This document shows positions 50,801-62,200 of a stretch of DNA of 64,000 nt, piece by piece (the first letter of the stretch is position 1; the number at the start of each line of letters is the position of its first letter). The notes below the pieces were generated by a model. That model saw only the letters and a list, made by a program, of their open reading frames with translations. It ran no database searches and had not been told where the DNA came from. This DNA comes from Hymenolepis diminuta (taxonomy: Eukaryota > Platyhelminthes > Cestoda > Cyclophyllidea > Hymenolepididae), in the NCBI GenBank assembly GCA_900708905.1, contig CAADRB010000053.1, positions 310,001 to 374,000 of the forward strand, read 5' to 3'. A program made the translations under genes and the position numbers.

Positions 50801-53800
50801 TATAAGCCTTTTTCTTATATTACTGTGGGTAATAAAAATGGAAAAGATATAAATATAGCCCGACAGTTTGTACAGTAATGTAACAAATTATATACCCCAC
50901 ACTGATCTCTGAACAATGTATTCGTTTTTCTTTTTTTGGAATTTTATGCGTTAATTGAAAATCACTACTACTATTTATGTCCAATGACTTCCATAATTTG
51001 GTGATAATCGGGATAATTGAACCCCTTTAAAACTAAGTACATAGACTTTTTAAGGTAAAAAAGTCATATTCGGTCCCTATTAGGATTAGATTGGAGCATT
51101 CTTGTAAGCAGAGGATCGTTGATAATTACGTCCACCTTCATACTTTCTATGAACCACTCTTAAGCGCTTTAAAAAGATATTTACGCATAGGTAATTAAAT
51201 TTTAATTTAATAATTTCAGATCATTTCAGCAACGGTCAGCTGGGGTGCACAATCTACTTTCAGTAATCAGTACGATTATGGCACTAATTATCGAGCAGTG
51301 ATGAGAGAATACGAAAAAGTGTGAGAATCACAAGATGAAACCATAAGTTAAGTTAAATGTGAACTCTGCTCAAAGGAGCTCAACATAATCAATACGCATG
51401 ACAAAATGTGAATGTAATATAAACTCTATCCTTACCAGTAGCATCAGTCATTTCTGTGATGACTTCAATTTGTCTGCGATGTTGAAGAACACCATTGAGT
51501 TTGCGGACGATGACTAGAGTGAGTTGGCAACCGGGAGGAAGACGGACATCGGGTGCAAAGCGACGCGCTAAGGCAACAAGTAGACGCAGAATTGCTACAA
51601 GATCCTTGGAGAAGATGGCGGTGACTGGCCAGTTTTGGGTAGCGTAGACCTCTGGCACACCCAGCACGTTGTTGATCTCTTCTAATACCATCTAAAAGTA
51701 TGGGAATGGGTATTTGGTCATGATTATAATTCACCTTGGGTGAACTCTAGTGAGCTCTGCACATTTTAAACCGTATAAGCTAGCATCACCACGCTATTTT
51801 GACCATTTGAAGAAAAATCTTGTTACCTCATATTAATTCATGGCCCAGTAATTGTAAAGATGGCACCACCACTCAATCTTTTAAACTTGGTCAACCAAGA
51901 TGTTCGTTTTCTGTAATCAGACGAATTTGAACTGGTTTGGGAAAAGTAAAAATGCGAAAATTTGCCCTTGAAAATCAATATCTGCTAAAAATTTCACTTG
52001 CTTATGCTGAAAGCTAGACTTCGACCAAACACTCTCAAAAATCACAAGGAACGAAAGAAGGACAAAGAGGTTTTAAATGTGATGGAAGCTATATAGAAAT
52101 TCTAGTCTCAACACTTAAATCTCCCCAACTGCCTTTTTAATCTCCATCAAAAAGTATTACTTTGACTTTAAGATACCCAATTCTAGACAGAAAACTCTTA
52201 CCCTATACTAGCTCTCCGACGTTTGTATATGTCTCCCCACGGCTTTAACTTACACAATGTAGAAACAGATTAGACGTGTTTTGTACTTAGTTCTAAACAA
52301 GTTACCGTTAGGGTGCCAAGAGAGAACAAAATTGTGCTTCGTCAATCAGAGTGATTTCAAGATCCCAAAGGAAATTTTCCAATACCTCACTAACTAGTAA
52401 AGAGAAGTTGGAGCAAGAACCCATTCTTGTGGCAATAGGATAATTATCCTGAGTAATGACTAAAACTCCCAAGCCCATTTATGAAAGCATTTTCCAACGC
52501 TCATATTGGTCGGAGGAATGCCATCTTCGAGTCTCATCGGTAAGAAATTTGAGATTTGCTACTCTTGTTATTAGCCGATTAAATCAGTGAGGTTGGCCAT
52601 TCCACTGGCTGTGTGCACCAACGGACATCTAACCCGTGACCTCAGACTTAGCACTTTAAATGTTAAGTAACATTCCAACCAAACGGGTTTGGTGCTTATT
52701 CTATGTTCAACATACACTAATTTTCAAATGGATGTTAATGTGAGAAATTGAATAAAGGTATCTATGCCTCCTATACCCCCTAAATTAAAATTGTGCAAAC
52801 CACCAAAAATGTTACAGTAGACTAATTAGAAGTAGGCTAAGGCAGCGCCTTTGTCAGCTAATAGATAAGCACTTGCCAATATGCAGATCAACAATAAATC
52901 CGATAAATATTCAACAACAATTTCCTCATCCTTGAGACAGAAGTAGTCATTGTGATAAGATGATAGCTTCCTCTAACTCTTGTACTTTTAATGTTTCTTG
53001 GTCAACTTTTTCATCGTTCGTACAGCTATAGATAGCAGATGTTAATCAACACCTGGAGATCATAAATAATAAGACCTCGACTAAAGTATCTGTAAATACA
53101 CACTATAGGGCGCCGGCATTAATGGCGGTGAAACTGAAATTAAGTACAAAATAACCAATCACCTTTCTTTCTCTTTTCATATACCAATCACAAGCCACGA
53201 CGCAAAACGAATGACGGCGACCTAGGAACAACCAACCAAAGGGATGCCAACCTGCCAAAAGCAGAAAAAGGCCTGAACGAATAGAACAGTCGTGCCAACG
53301 CATACGAACCTTTCTCTCTCCATCTGCGCCTTGTGATACAACAAACTGTAGACTAAACCCTTTCCATTTGAATAAATTCTAATGATTACGCTCAGCGAGT
53401 CTTACAATCCATAGACAGTTCAGCTGCGTGTGCACGTTTGCATATAAATTTCTGCACAGATGTCAACCATCATACAGAGACATGGGTGACCAGACATAAC
53501 TGATGTCAGACGAAGAAGCGTTTTGTACATAAACTTTGATTTATTTATCAATAAATTGGAATGGCTTCCAGACAACTTCCGAACTGATCAAGTGACATGA
53601 GTGACTTTATTCTATTTCCCGACCCACATAACTTTATTACGCGTACACCCAAAAAATTTATACCTTTGTTCTGTAATGTTACCTCCATAAGATCATCTAT
53701 AATAAATTCTCATTTAGACCACGCCTCCTACAATAGATAATACTTTCTAGCAATTTGTTTACTGTTAGTCTTACTACTGATTCTATAAATTTGAAAATAA

Positions 53801-55438
53801 TTAGCATGTCGCCGGATTAATTTTATAAAAGATATTTAAAACCATAGTATAGGCGTTTTACAGTTGCGTAAAAAGTGCAGAAAATTCTTCCTTTATTCAA
53901 TTAGAGTTCTTCAACATTAAAAATGCATCAATCAGAAAGTACACCAATACTGCTTTCCTAAGCAATTCTTAACGACAATGAATAATCTAACAATTGGATG
54001 ACGTAAAAAGAACTTCTGATTTTCGTTAGTTAACTATTTCAGTTGAAGAAAAAGAATTAAACACTCCATTTTCGGCCACTCAGGACTATGTTATGTGTGA
54101 TGAAGTTTTAGTTTTTCAGGCTCGTTTGATCTATTGCAATTCCCAAAAATTTGTTAATCAATATACTGCGTGTGTGATCTTTAAACATAATTGATGCAAC
54201 CTATATCGATCAATAATCAAATGATTTATACTTCAACATCATCTAAGAGCTCACCTTAAGTCTCTGTTTCTGACCCATTTCAGTTTGTGTTAATTCAGGC
54301 TGATTAAGAGATTCCCTAGTGAGCTTTTCGATCAATTTCTGCAGAACTTGTCCATCGTAAAGGTCTGCTTCGATATCACGTACAAGGATTCTCTCATCAA
54401 TCAGCTCCTTGTTAATCCATTCAATCAGCTTTTGAATAAGCTCCTTTATCTGCGGTTGCTCCTGTAAATAAAAAAAAAATTATTTGGCTATCGCAGCTCT
54501 GATATTTCAAGATCGTGTTAGGTGCTTAATATCACGTAAAATCATCAGGCTTTCTCAACCTTTGAAAGAAAAATATGAATTAAAGGCCTATCATCATAAT
54601 TAAACAATCGGTCAATAAGCGCTGGATTTTGTGGATAGAATTTGCACAGTAATCCAGGTGACGAATCATGAAATTAGAAATTTGAAACCTAAGCTATCCA
54701 TTAAACATATATTGTACAATACGAATCAAAGAATCAAGTGAAGTTAGACCTTTTGATATCTTTACTTCCTCTTTTATCGTTTATTATTGGACTTACTATT
54801 AACAAAATTCAACTGCAAGGAAAATTTGTAGACTCTTGCCTTGCTGTGGGTCACAGTGATAATTATAGATAAATTTATATAGATAGATAGATAGAAATAT
54901 AGATAATTTTAACAAGTCTGCATAAAACTGAGGTCTTGATTTTTTATTCATATACGGTGAAATGCTTGTAATCTTCGTACAGAGATAACTGAGGATAGCA
55001 AAACAGCAATGCTACTTTGCCACCACTAATGAGAGGACTAAAGTGAATATTACATGTAATACTCCTAAATACTGTCGTGCCAGTTTCATTGGATGAAAAT
55101 TTAGAGCACTGCACTGCACCTACTTTAGAGTGGGGCTCAAGCATCGAGCATTCATCTCCCTCGGCTAGTTGATATCCCACCGGTCCAATTTCAGGAGTGA
55201 TAGGCATCAGTGGATCTTCCATAGCTTGTCGAGCTTCAAAAACCAACGCTTCCGCCTCCTGTTTGCGTCGACGCACACGAGACATGGTATTCAACTTGTC
55301 TAGTAAATTCATTGTATGGCCACCACCACCTGCGCTCCCACCAATATCACCTCGGCCACTTCCTTCTCCCACTCCGCCGATAAAACCACTGCCTCGGGCT
55401 TCTAGACCAGTGTGGATCTTTGGACTTGTCTGGTGCAT
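44830..55438 (-). CDS. PARV: Parvin (actopaxin), focal-adhesion adaptor
   Basis: Five minus-strand exons give 393 residues from the ATG at 55438: 55438-55124, 54461-54255, 51691-51436, 50265-50120 and 45087-44830. Parvins bind ILK, paxillin and F-actin and link integrins to the cytoskeleton. A Gly/Ser-rich N-terminal tail of about 50 residues precedes the basic SRVRRRKQEAE segment. CH domain 1 runs from about 106 (IKELIQKLIEWIN, then LYDGQVLQKLIEKL) to about 225. CH domain 2 spans about 270-390 with MSDGVYLLLLMGLLEGYFIP and LKSILRFLYALYMRYKDID at the C-terminus. All phases fit. Exon 1 is preceded by an acceptor-like catatttttag directly upstream and the frame stays open to it, so one more 5' exon is possible. 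The last intron (5.0 kb) hosts a gypsy element on the opposite strand. The symbol is the family name; the vertebrate alpha/beta/gamma split does not apply. Confidence 0.92.
46428..46635 (+). repeat. 5' LTR of the gypsy element
   Basis: About 208 bp match the solo LTR at 6964-7172. The true left end may be further upstream (a tgtt at 46374 is one candidate), because the solo copy is interrupted by a gap there. The right end is placed before the ttggcgacac primer-site-like sequence. Confidence 0.7.
46653..47580 (+). pseudogene. Gypsy gag remnant with two zinc knuckles
   Basis: The frame starts MDSVKTAKIVAIVRY after the primer-site region, shifts near 46850 and again near 47130, and reaches a CX2CX3HX4C knuckle (CRFCSGSHFYKNC, about 47422-47460) followed after a stop by a second knuckle, CQDCNSYEHKEGFC, CX2CX4HX4C (about 47471-47512). 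Spaced double knuckles of this kind occur in flatworm Ty3/gypsy gags. It is clearly non-functional. Confidence 0.75.
47640..49165 (+). pseudogene. Gypsy pol remnant: protease, reverse transcriptase, RNase H
   Basis: The protease active-site motif RVDTGSD lies at about 47668-47688. The reverse transcriptase follows with VIRKANESTRICADFS and FAKMDLPDAHLQVDVE, then an in-frame stop at about 48412, then LPFGSKTVPPIFQHIMD and the YLDD box (about 48502). RNase H is recognisable by LADDASGYRIEEVI, and TPTEKNYGQIEKEALA (about 48970-49015). Integrase is absent. Several stops and frameshifts are present. Confidence 0.85.
49193..49305 (+). repeat. Truncated 3' LTR of the gypsy element
   Basis: About 113 bp match the second half of the 5' LTR (tataacgtgtcttgtgttct, gagttttctaaattgttag, tctgtgagat). 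The first 90 or so bases of the LTR are missing, consistent with a deletion that also removed integrase. Confidence 0.65.
52490..52670 (-). repeat. tRNA-derived SINE, copy (-), parvin intron 2
   Basis: On the minus strand: aagtctgaggtcacgggttagatgtcc (B-box with one change), then ttggtgcacacagccagtggaatggcc, then a tail with ctcgaagatggcattcctcc. It is in the same transcriptional orientation as parvin. Confidence 0.7.
53130..53420. other. CCAAT-rich block in parvin intron 2, unclassified
   Basis: Two direct ccaatcac boxes (about 53154 and 53185) and an AATAAA (about 53370) lie in a GC-richer patch. This may be an old LTR or other mobile element remnant. The minus-strand frame across it has no recognisable domain. 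Confidence 0.25.
54877..54895. repeat. Short (ATAG)n microsatellite
   Basis: About four and a half tetranucleotide units in parvin intron 1. Confidence 0.8.
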
Positions 55439-56875
55439 TTCGTTCACTAAAAATATGATGAGAACAGTTCATGTAATGTAAGAAGATACCGACAAACGTG
55501 AGCAGTAACCAAAGAACGGAGGGTTTAGAGAGTCTATTTCGAGTGAAAGTAGCTATTTATTTAGCTTAATAGCAGATAATAAAATCTTTCTAATCTACCA
55601 AAGTTAAATTGAAAAAAAAGAGTTTAGAAACCATTTGCTAAATACACTGAGCTAATGCTAAATGAACTGGATATAAATGAATATAAACACGATTTTCTGT
55701 GTTCGGACTGGGTAAGACTATATGACATGCTTTATCATGATAATCGTATTGTACGCCATGGGTTTACAGGAATGGTTGAATATCGCAGCGACAAGATGGT
55801 AAGAAATTCAGGTCAGAGGACATAGGTTCAGGACTCATATGAAACTGGTACCCATGTTAAGGAAAATAAATTTTCCCCAATTTTATCCACGAGGAAAAAT
55901 TTGAACACAAGACAGAGTAGAGTGAGGGGAAGAGATAGTTGGGAGAATCGGAGCCCGGATATTAAAAGTGTGCTACTTAATTTGAATTGTCCGAATGTTG
56001 TCTTTTATGTACAGCTTGAAAGATGGATGTCTACTCGTTTCCAAAATATTTATCTGGACCATCACGGTGGTACTAGAAGTATTTGGTCCTGATGTAACCT
56101 CAAAGTCCTCGTAAAACCATTGTGTGTCATTTACCAGCTCCTACGCTTCCCTCTCATCTTTCCCTTGTCCTCTTTAATCCTCATGATGGTCTGTTCAATA
56201 AACTTTGGCATGCGAAATTTTTGCGTTCTACTTTCATAGTGAACTGTTGTTTGCTGTTGCTACCTGCAGGCTCTTGCATCATTACTTGAGGTTCCGAGGT
56301 TCAAACTTCAGAAGCTGATTCCTTGATTGTTGAGTATTCAAAGATGTTTGGATAATCAACGGCACAGGTCACCAAATGAACATTTGAGTGGGGAGTTTTC
56401 CAATAAAAGAAGCCGTAAAATGTCCTCTCTCTACCCAATATGAATATCGAAAGATAATTATTTTTCCGATAAACATTATAGTTTAGGTCCATATTCAATT
56501 CATTGAGAAATGAGGCATTAGAATGAATAACTATATTGATTTTCAGAAGGCTAACGAATCAAAGTTCTTCTAACAAAAAAAATAAGATTTAAACCAGCAA
56601 GACTAATAAGAAACTTAACTGAAAGAAATATTTATTTCTAATTTGATCCCTTAAAAAACAGAAAAGGAACTTCTTAAACGAAGAGATAAAAGAAATGCAA
56701 CATTATATAAACTAAAAAACATGATACTATTTTCTTTAAGTAATTCACTTTAATGCAACCGTGCAAGGGTAAGATCAATAATCGGCGCAAATATTCACTA
56801 CTAAGAGCAGCGTATCAACCTCAGCATAATACTGATTGGCTCTTTATGGTGCCCACAAATGTGATTATTATTGGT
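55439..56875. other. Region between parvin and the unknown small gene
   Basis: About 1.4 kb upstream of parvin. It should contain the parvin promoter or a 5' exon. A possible plus-strand terminal exon (56015-56092) is listed separately. I see nothing else that I can support. Confidence 0.5.
56015..56092 (+). other. Possible orphan terminal exon
   Basis: A strong acceptor (tgttgtcttttatgtacag, ending at 56014) precedes 25 open codons (LERWMSTRFQNIYLDHHGG and so on) ending in TGA at 56090-56092, and an AATAAA follows at 56197-56202. I found no matching upstream exon and do not recognise the peptide. It may be the end of a small gene or a chance arrangement. Confidence 0.25.
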
Positions 56876-57394
56876 TCACCGAGAGAGGTGGAGTGGGCAA
56901 TAAAGGTGACTAACTTTCCGAAAGTGACCTAATGTATTCACAGCATCAATATAATGCCTATAAGACTTTACATCATAACAAAGGAACCTTTTGAAACACG
57001 ATATCAAATTGGTGAATCTGAAAAAAATAAATTACATGATTATGAGGAAATCAACTTACTCAAGCTGAGGATTAAGCAGGAAAATTTCCCTTATGTAATG
57101 TGCTGCCTTAACCATCTCCCGTGAATGAACTGAAACATTGTTTATTAGTAATCACGAGGTCGATGCTATCCAATGATTTGGGTGGCCAACACCACCGGTT
57201 GAATCCGGTCAATATAACGGGTGATAGAAAACAAGTTTTCTACAAGAGTGACCCTAGAATACCTTCACAGTGTTGTGAACAATTTCCATAATAAACTTGG
57301 GAGATTTCACTAAAACGACTTCCTAAAAAAACTTACCTGACTTTGTGATGACATCACTTTCGAAAATGGCATAAGAAAAACTCGAATATGTCAT
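56876..57394 (-). CDS. Unrecognised small protein, three exons
   Basis: Three minus-strand exons (57394-57337, 57129-57060, 57017-56876) join in frame across GT-AG introns of 207 and 42 nt to give 89 residues. The protein starts MTYSSFSYAIFESDVITKS, continues VHSREMVKAAHYIREIFLLN and then PQLEFTNLISCFKRFL. No signal peptide or clear membrane helix is visible, and I do not recognise the family. The donors (GTAAGT twice) and acceptors (TTTCAG and TTTTTTCAG) are good, which is the main reason to believe exons 1 and 2. The tail of exon 3 looks less protein-like and may be wrong. A gtttcgttag acceptor-like sequence stands only 5 bases before the ATG, and the gene follows ClpP on the same strand, which suggests a trans-spliced downstream gene. 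Confidence 0.5.
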
Positions 57395-57675
57395 GATACC
57401 TAACGAAACGATTCTTTGAAACAGAAATTAAAGGCTAAAAATAAAATTAACTAATATCGTGAATTCGGATGTACTATAAGAAACAGGTTACATATGTAGA
57501 AATACCTCCTAACTCACCCTACCAGAGTGAAATCGAAATAAAGAAGCAGATATGTTCAAGATAATCAAAAAGGCATTGAAAACTGGATGCATAGGACAAC
57601 CTAACTTACAATTCATGCAGTTTTGCTAACATGCCATGCGAGTAAAAAAATTAAGAATGTCAAATGTATAATAAA

Positions 57676-57681
57676 TTTATT
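57676..57681 (-). terminator. Polyadenylation signal of ClpP
   Basis: TTTATT on the plus strand (AATAAA on the minus strand), 86 bp beyond the ClpP stop codon. Confidence 0.7.
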
Positions 57682-57766
57682 ACAGAGCCAAAAAGAGGAG
57701 AAAAAATGACAAAGTAGAGAAATATTACAAAAGACAAAATACTATATGTACAGGTGCTACAGTGTT

Positions 57767-58561
57767 TCACTTCTTATCAGACTCGAGAGTCTCAGTTTTC
57801 GATTTGGGTTCCATGATTTTATCGACTAATCCAAATTGAAGAGCGTCCTCTGGAGTCATGAAAAAGTCTCGATCCATCCACTTTTCGACTGTCTAAAAGA
57901 AAAAAGTGCATTCAGACACAGTAATTGAATGAATAGAGAAATTCGTGACAAGAAGACGATATTTAAAACGCACCACCAGAGGTTGACTTGTGTGTTTCGC
58001 GTAAAGAGAATTAAGGATTTTTCTGGTTTTTACTATTTCCTCAGCTTGAATCATGATATCACTTGCCTGTCCCTGTGCAGCACCGGAAGGTTGATGTACC
58101 ATGATACGTGAATGGGGGAGAGCATATCGATGACCAGGAGCCCCTGCCGCTAACAACAACGACCCCATACTACTAGCCTGACCGATACACCAAGTATATA
58201 TGGGTGGATCGATATACTGCATTGTGTCATAGATTGCAAGGCCTGAGGTAATAACTCCACCGGGTGAATTTATGTACAAGTGGATAGGAGCATGCTTATC
58301 TTCTGACTGCAGAAATAGCATTTGAGCTAAGATTATGCTTGACAGATCATCATTCACCGGACCCATAAGACATATGATTCTATCCTTCAACAAGCGAGAA
58401 TAGATGTCATATGCTCGTTCACCGGCAGCAGATTTATCAAGAACCATCGGAACAAGTGCATAGTTACTATTCAAAGAGGTAAAAAGTGGATGCTTTTGTG
58501 GTATTGCTGCAAAATGAGGTCTAATACAACACAAGGTGCGTAAAAATAACGAGGGAATCAT
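57767..58561 (-). CDS. CLPP: ClpP, mitochondrial ATP-dependent protease subunit
   Basis: Two minus-strand exons (58561-57977 and 57892-57767) with an 84-nt intron give 236 residues. ClpP forms the tetradecameric serine-protease barrel that works with ClpX in the mitochondrial matrix. The first 30 residues ([17 protein letters not shown]...) are basic and hydrophobic with no acid, as in a mitochondrial targeting peptide. The mature part has [17 protein letters not shown], the catalytic Ser131 in GQASSMGS, His156 in MVHQPSG and a probable catalytic Asp204 in MDRD; the Ser-His distance of 25 residues equals that of human ClpP. I use the ATG at 58561, because the in-frame extension upstream has no ATG. 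It is head-to-head with DHX9, 716 bp apart. Confidence 0.95.
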
Positions 58562-59277
58562 CTCAAGTATACAAAATATCAATGAATTCAATGTAAGAAT
58601 TAATCATAACGCACACTAAAACAAATGATGACCTCCAGAAGAATATAGAGATTTAAGTCAAAAATTGAAATTTTGTTTTTACATAGCAATAATTCTCAAT
58701 AACAACGTTACGTTACTGTTTTGTAAAACAATTGTAATGAATTACTTCTTGCAAACTGACATTAAATGACTCAATAAAGCCATAGCGTAATATGCGATAT
58801 TGTTCAACTATCCAATTAATTTTTTAAAAAGACAGTGGCAAAAAATTTATGAGGCTGATTTAAGTACTTTTTGAATATCTTTCCAATTTTAATTCGAGAT
58901 CTTGTCTGGATTCATGGGCCATAACACGGCGAAACTGGCGATGAGTTAACAAGCGAACCAATATTATTAAGGTTAATATTAAACTGTTGTTTGTTAAAAT
59001 CGTAAAGAGTTCTGAATTTACCTACAATTTAAAGTCATTATTAATTTAAGTTCAACATTAAGGTACTGTCCAAGTATCAATCACTAAAATATTATAATTT
59101 AGAAATTTAATAAATATATAATATAAACATCTGCTTGATAATATTAATCTTGCCAATTTTTTTATTAGTGATTTTTCTTGCAGCCAAGTTTTATGCGACT
59201 AATGGTCTGACCTTTCTTAATGGACAATTCAATATTGGTTCAAACTTTATCAGTTTGTGTTTCGTAGATGAAACGAA
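58562..59277. other. Divergent promoter region of ClpP and DHX9
   Basis: About 716 bp of very AT-rich sequence between the two start codons. No coding exon and no clear core-promoter motif are visible. Confidence 0.6.
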
Positions 59278-62200
59278 ATGGCCGATACTGAAGGAATAAA
59301 GATGTTTCTGTACACTTATTTACAGAAAAATCATAAAAAGCTACCAGAATACTCTTTCAAACAGCGGGCTGTGGGTCGCGGTCACTTGCGCTTTATATGC
59401 GAGGTTTGGTTAACGGGGTTTCTTTATTTTTTCTTGTTAAGCTTCGAGTGGATGGTTTTTCCTACGTTGGTATTGGAAATTCTACAAGTAAAAAAGATGC
59501 CCAAACAAATTCGGCCCGTGACTTTGCCAATTTCCTTGTTCGCGAGGGGCTTTTAAAGCAATCAGATCTTCCATCTCTAATTGTAAATTGATCGTTTAAC
59601 TTCCTAAGTATTTTTTTTCAGTCAGATTACGAATTAAATTCCACAGAAGTTGCAGATGTTTCTCACGCATCATCTTCCACAGCTGATACTCAGCCTAACG
59701 GACAAACAGCCGAAATATCGGATGATTCGTATATCAGTAGAATTATTGATAAAGCCAAGTTAGAAGAGGTAATCGCTTTCCCTCGGTTTTGATTTTTTAG
59801 GCAGAGGAAGTTGATCTTACTGCTGATATTCATGGTGGATGGTCAATGGAAAACTCAAAATGTCGTCTAAATGAATATCTCCAACATACTAAACAAATAC
59901 CTCTCAATATTAGGTACACCCCGGTTGGGCCTGAACACAACAGGTGAGTCTGCTAGATTCTGGATACTTTTTGCTCTTACGTTTTACACGCGTTACTACT
60001 CTTTGTTCTCTGGTCGTTTTAAGTAGTGTTTTTGATTGGCCCGATGCTCTGAGCTTTTCGCATGGGATGGTTTTAATATAATACTCTTCATCCTCCATCT
60101 CATAGTCTCAGTTCTAAACGACATCCCATGCGGAAAAGCTATCGGGCCAGTTCTTAACACTCATAACCTTTTTATTTTAGCCCCGTGGTCCTTTGGGTCA
60201 TCCCCTTAATTAGTGAGTTTATTTGTCCTAAAGGTAACTTGTCCACTGAAATGGTCGATCAGGATTTTATTCGAATCGAGATTGTGACCTATCATCTCTT
60301 TTGTTGCCATTGTTTAGGAGTTTTGTTGCTGAAGCTCGTGTATTCGCAAAGAGCTCTCGAAAGGAATTGTATGCTCGTGAAAATGGCTCCACAAAAGTGA
60401 TGGCTTCGAGAGCATGTTGTCTCTCTCTGGTTCGCCAACTCTTTCACTTTGGGGAGATTGAGGCTTTCTCAGGGGAGCGAAAGAAAAAAAAGGTGGAACA
60501 GGTATGTTTATCGTGTAGTTTTGCATGGGTACTCCAGTTCGGGTTATGCTTGACCGAAACCTCTCATCCCCGCATTTTTTTTATAGCTGGTACCAATACC
60601 AGTTGAGCTGGATCCTGAAATTGATAATCGATTGCACGCCATGTTGGAGAGTTTGAATTTGGTACCTATTCTTACTCCACCACCGATTCAAGGTGTTGAT
60701 GATCAAGCCTCACCTCAAGAAGAACACAATATGATTGTGACCTACAATATTGCCGAGTTCGAATCCAAGCCGCGTCAATGTGCTCAACTTGTTTCCTGGT
60801 CACCACCTATTCCAAATTGGAACCCCTGGACTGCGTGCAACATTGATCAGGGTCCTGAGGTTCGTTTCTTTTTCGAGTTTTTTATGAAAAAGTTTACTAT
60901 TTCTGAGATTAATTTGGGTGAATTCCGTTATCTCAAAGTGCCTTGTTATTCAATTTGTATTTTGACTACCATTATCGGCATTTTATTGTTTTCTAATGTC
61001 GTTATCGATTTTTGGTAAATTTATTTCCCTCTACGCTGTTATTTTAATTCACTTATCGATCTTTCCCAATTTCATGCCATGTTCACTTCGGTCCGCGTTA
61101 GCTGTTTATCAGTTTTCCTAGGTTATCTTGCACTAGCATTTTTGACTTACTCTGCCCCTTAATTGTATTTTCGGCTTGCTAGTCTCAAAGTTGTTGCATT
61201 TTCTTCCAATGAAAGTATCGGGGTGATGTATTTTTCTCCTTATAATTGTGGTAGTTTAATTTGTGATAGGAAAGGGTCATTATCTTAGCGACTTTTCTCT
61301 CCCTCCTTTTTTGGCGATTTGAAGTTCATTTATTCTTTATATTTTCAGATAAAGTGTCTTAAAAATAGTTGCAAAAAAATTTCAGTAGATGAAGCAACGT
61401 TTTCAAAATTTCCGATCCTTATTTGAATAAATCTGACTGAATTTAGTTAAATCAAATTCTTAAGACATTTTTAAAGAAAGTGCCTTCAAAAATGAAATAC
61501 ACAGTAATAGTATTAATTTTTCCTTTCTTACGAAAACAGCATATCGTAGCTCAAAAAATATTGTTTAGTAATACAAATTGGGTTAGCGTTTTGCATAAGA
61601 GTTAATTCTTAAAATAATGTAATGTCCTTTTTTGGTCTCGCGAGTTTGTAAATTCCCTAAAGGAAGACCATTTATTTAACAGGTTAACATTAAAATGAAA
61701 TTATGGCCTTCGATGTAGGGGATTAGATCTTCTGAATTTAGTACTTTACTTAAACTATTGTTTAACTTAAAATAGGGAATAAGTACCGATATTGTCTTTT
61801 AATACTTGCGTAAGTTTTTGGGAGGCTTTATCCTTAATGCGCTGATCAATTTGCTTTCTACCTTCTAAATGTTAATTTTCGCTCCATTCTTTCTATGGTT
61901 CATCAATCAGGTTTTAAGTTGTATATAGATTTTTTCCGTTATCTGATACCTGCTTTTTAATGAGCCATACTCTACTTATTAGTTACATTTTCAGTTTACT
62001 GGTTCTCTTTGTTCTGCAAATATTTCCCAATCAAACTCCTTCCATCCCCGTCTTGTGATATTGAATTTGACAAAGCTGAAAAGTACTAGCTTTGATTGTT
62101 TTCTTCGTCCTACATTAGTGACAAGCTAATTTGTAAATTCTAGATTAGCTATCGAATCTAAATCTTATGATTCTTTTTATTTCTGTAAATTTTACGAGAT

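Noticed and set aside
58562..58591. Ten-codon upstream extension of ClpP
   Set aside because: It would need a TTG start; the first in-frame ATG at 58561 gives a sensible mitochondrial leader.
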